Assembly: GCF_047511655.1 (NCBI RefSeq) | Contig: NC_133391.1 | Location: 120,102,384 to 120,166,383, forward strand | Source: Castor canadensis | Lineage: Eukaryota > Chordata > Mammalia > Rodentia > Castoridae | Direction: 5' to 3' | Length of the DNA stretch: 64,000 nucleotides | Shown: in pieces, positions 63,676-64,000 of the stretch | How the letters are laid out: each line of letters starts with the position of its first letter | Numbering within the stretch: the first letter of the stretch is position 1 | Position numbers and translations under genes: made by a program | The notes under the pieces: model-generated | What the model was told of the DNA's origin: nothing | What the model saw: the letters and a program-made list of their open reading frames with translations, nothing else | The model's database searches: none

Positions 63676-64000
63676 CCAGGCATTCTGGCTTACACCTATA
63701 CCAGCTAGCTACTCAGCAGACAAAGATGGCAAAGATCAAGACAACCACAGTAGGGGGGAGAAATGAACCAAGCCTTGTATGCACATATGAATAATAAATG
63801 AAAAATGAAAAAAAAAAAAGACAACCACAGCTTGAGCCCAGCCAAGGGACGTTAGCAATGCCCCTTCTTAATCAATAAGCTGGGCATAGTGGCATACACA
63901 TGTGGTGTCAGCTAATGGGAAGCTGTAGGTAGGAGGACTAAGGTCTAAGGCCAGTCGCAGACAAAAACAAATGGTTCAAGTCATGTAGTGCCTATCTAGC
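63676..64000 (+). repeat. Composite B1-B1-dID SINE, interrupted by an L1 stub
   Basis: First B1-like unit 63676-63750 and 63831-63875, junction CTTAATCAATAAGCTGGGC, second unit to about 63960, dID start at the window edge. The 67-bp L1 at 63751 sits in the first unit. Confidence 0.78.
63751..63817 (+). mobile_element. 67-bp L1 3'-end stub inside a SINE
   Basis: Only the last bases of the young L1 (GGGGGGAGAAATGAACCAAG, then CACATATGAATAATAAA) plus an A-rich tail. A 13-bp duplication (AAGACAACCACAG) flanks it at 63738-63750 and 63818-63830. It splits the SINE that begins near 63676. Confidence 0.93.

Larger units (their letters stand above)
9990..64000 (-). other. BDP1: BDP1 gene, 3' part (18 coding exons plus 3' UTR)
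   Basis: BDP1 is the B'' component of TFIIIB. With TBP and BRF1 or BRF2 it recruits RNA polymerase III to tRNA, 5S and U6-type genes in the nucleus. Identity rests on the joined C-terminal protein, recognised from the human protein: the segment around VFVPVGLRSPEPVSAQIEE, the segment PGRRPLGFLSLICSKN, and the extreme C-terminus ending FIEVDETE. The 18 exons total 3015 nt and stay open through every junction with AG/GT borders. The reading frame therefore covers about 1004 of roughly 2600 residues. The SANT domain and central repeats are encoded beyond position 64000. Transcription runs right to left, towards MCCC2 on the same strand. Confidence 0.96.

Overview
This is nuclear DNA from a placental mammal, almost certainly a rodent. 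It is dense in B1 (7SL-derived) and ID (tRNA-Ala-type) SINEs and in B1+ID fusions, and one B1 copy carries the internal duplication typical of rodent B1. L1 LINEs of several ages and older L2, MaLR-type LTR and hAT MER fossils are also present. The SINE mix suggests a beaver- or squirrel-related lineage more than mouse or rat; the species is inference only.

Two protein genes lie in tandem on the minus strand, the same neighbours found at human 5q13. From about 9990 to the right edge is the 3' part of BDP1, the B'' subunit of TFIIIB needed for RNA polymerase III initiation. I joined 18 coding exons (62939 down to 12556). All 17 splice junctions are phase-consistent, giving 3015 nt: about 1004 C-terminal residues plus stop. 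A 3' UTR of about 2.6 kb ends near a polyadenylation signal at 10011-10016. The SANT domain and central repeats of BDP1 lie beyond the right edge. Downstream, at 4178-4050, is exon 1 of MCCC2, the beta subunit of mitochondrial methylcrotonoyl-CoA carboxylase. It sits in a CpG island with three CCAAT boxes; the left 4 kb is MCCC2 intron 1.

The rest is intron and intergenic DNA filled with repeats. The largest block is 26.1-33.85 kb, where a young L1 abuts an older one. Others are a young L1 inside an old L1M (40.4-43.1 kb), an antisense L1 (47.4-48.1 kb), a fresh L1 3' end with a possible short 3' transduction (60.9-62.3 kb) and a 67-bp L1 stub inside a SINE (63.75 kb). An RPL37 processed pseudogene lies at 16.0-16.4 kb.

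I found no previously undescribed gene system. The most interesting points are a phase-compatible candidate alternative last exon of BDP1 (56326-56140), a four-copy B1-B1-ID composite SINE with a shared junction, the recent activity of one L1 family, and an unexplained pyrimidine-rich quasi-repetitive stretch at 17.7-18.6 kb. Ends of SINEs and old LINE fragments are approximate because they were read by eye.
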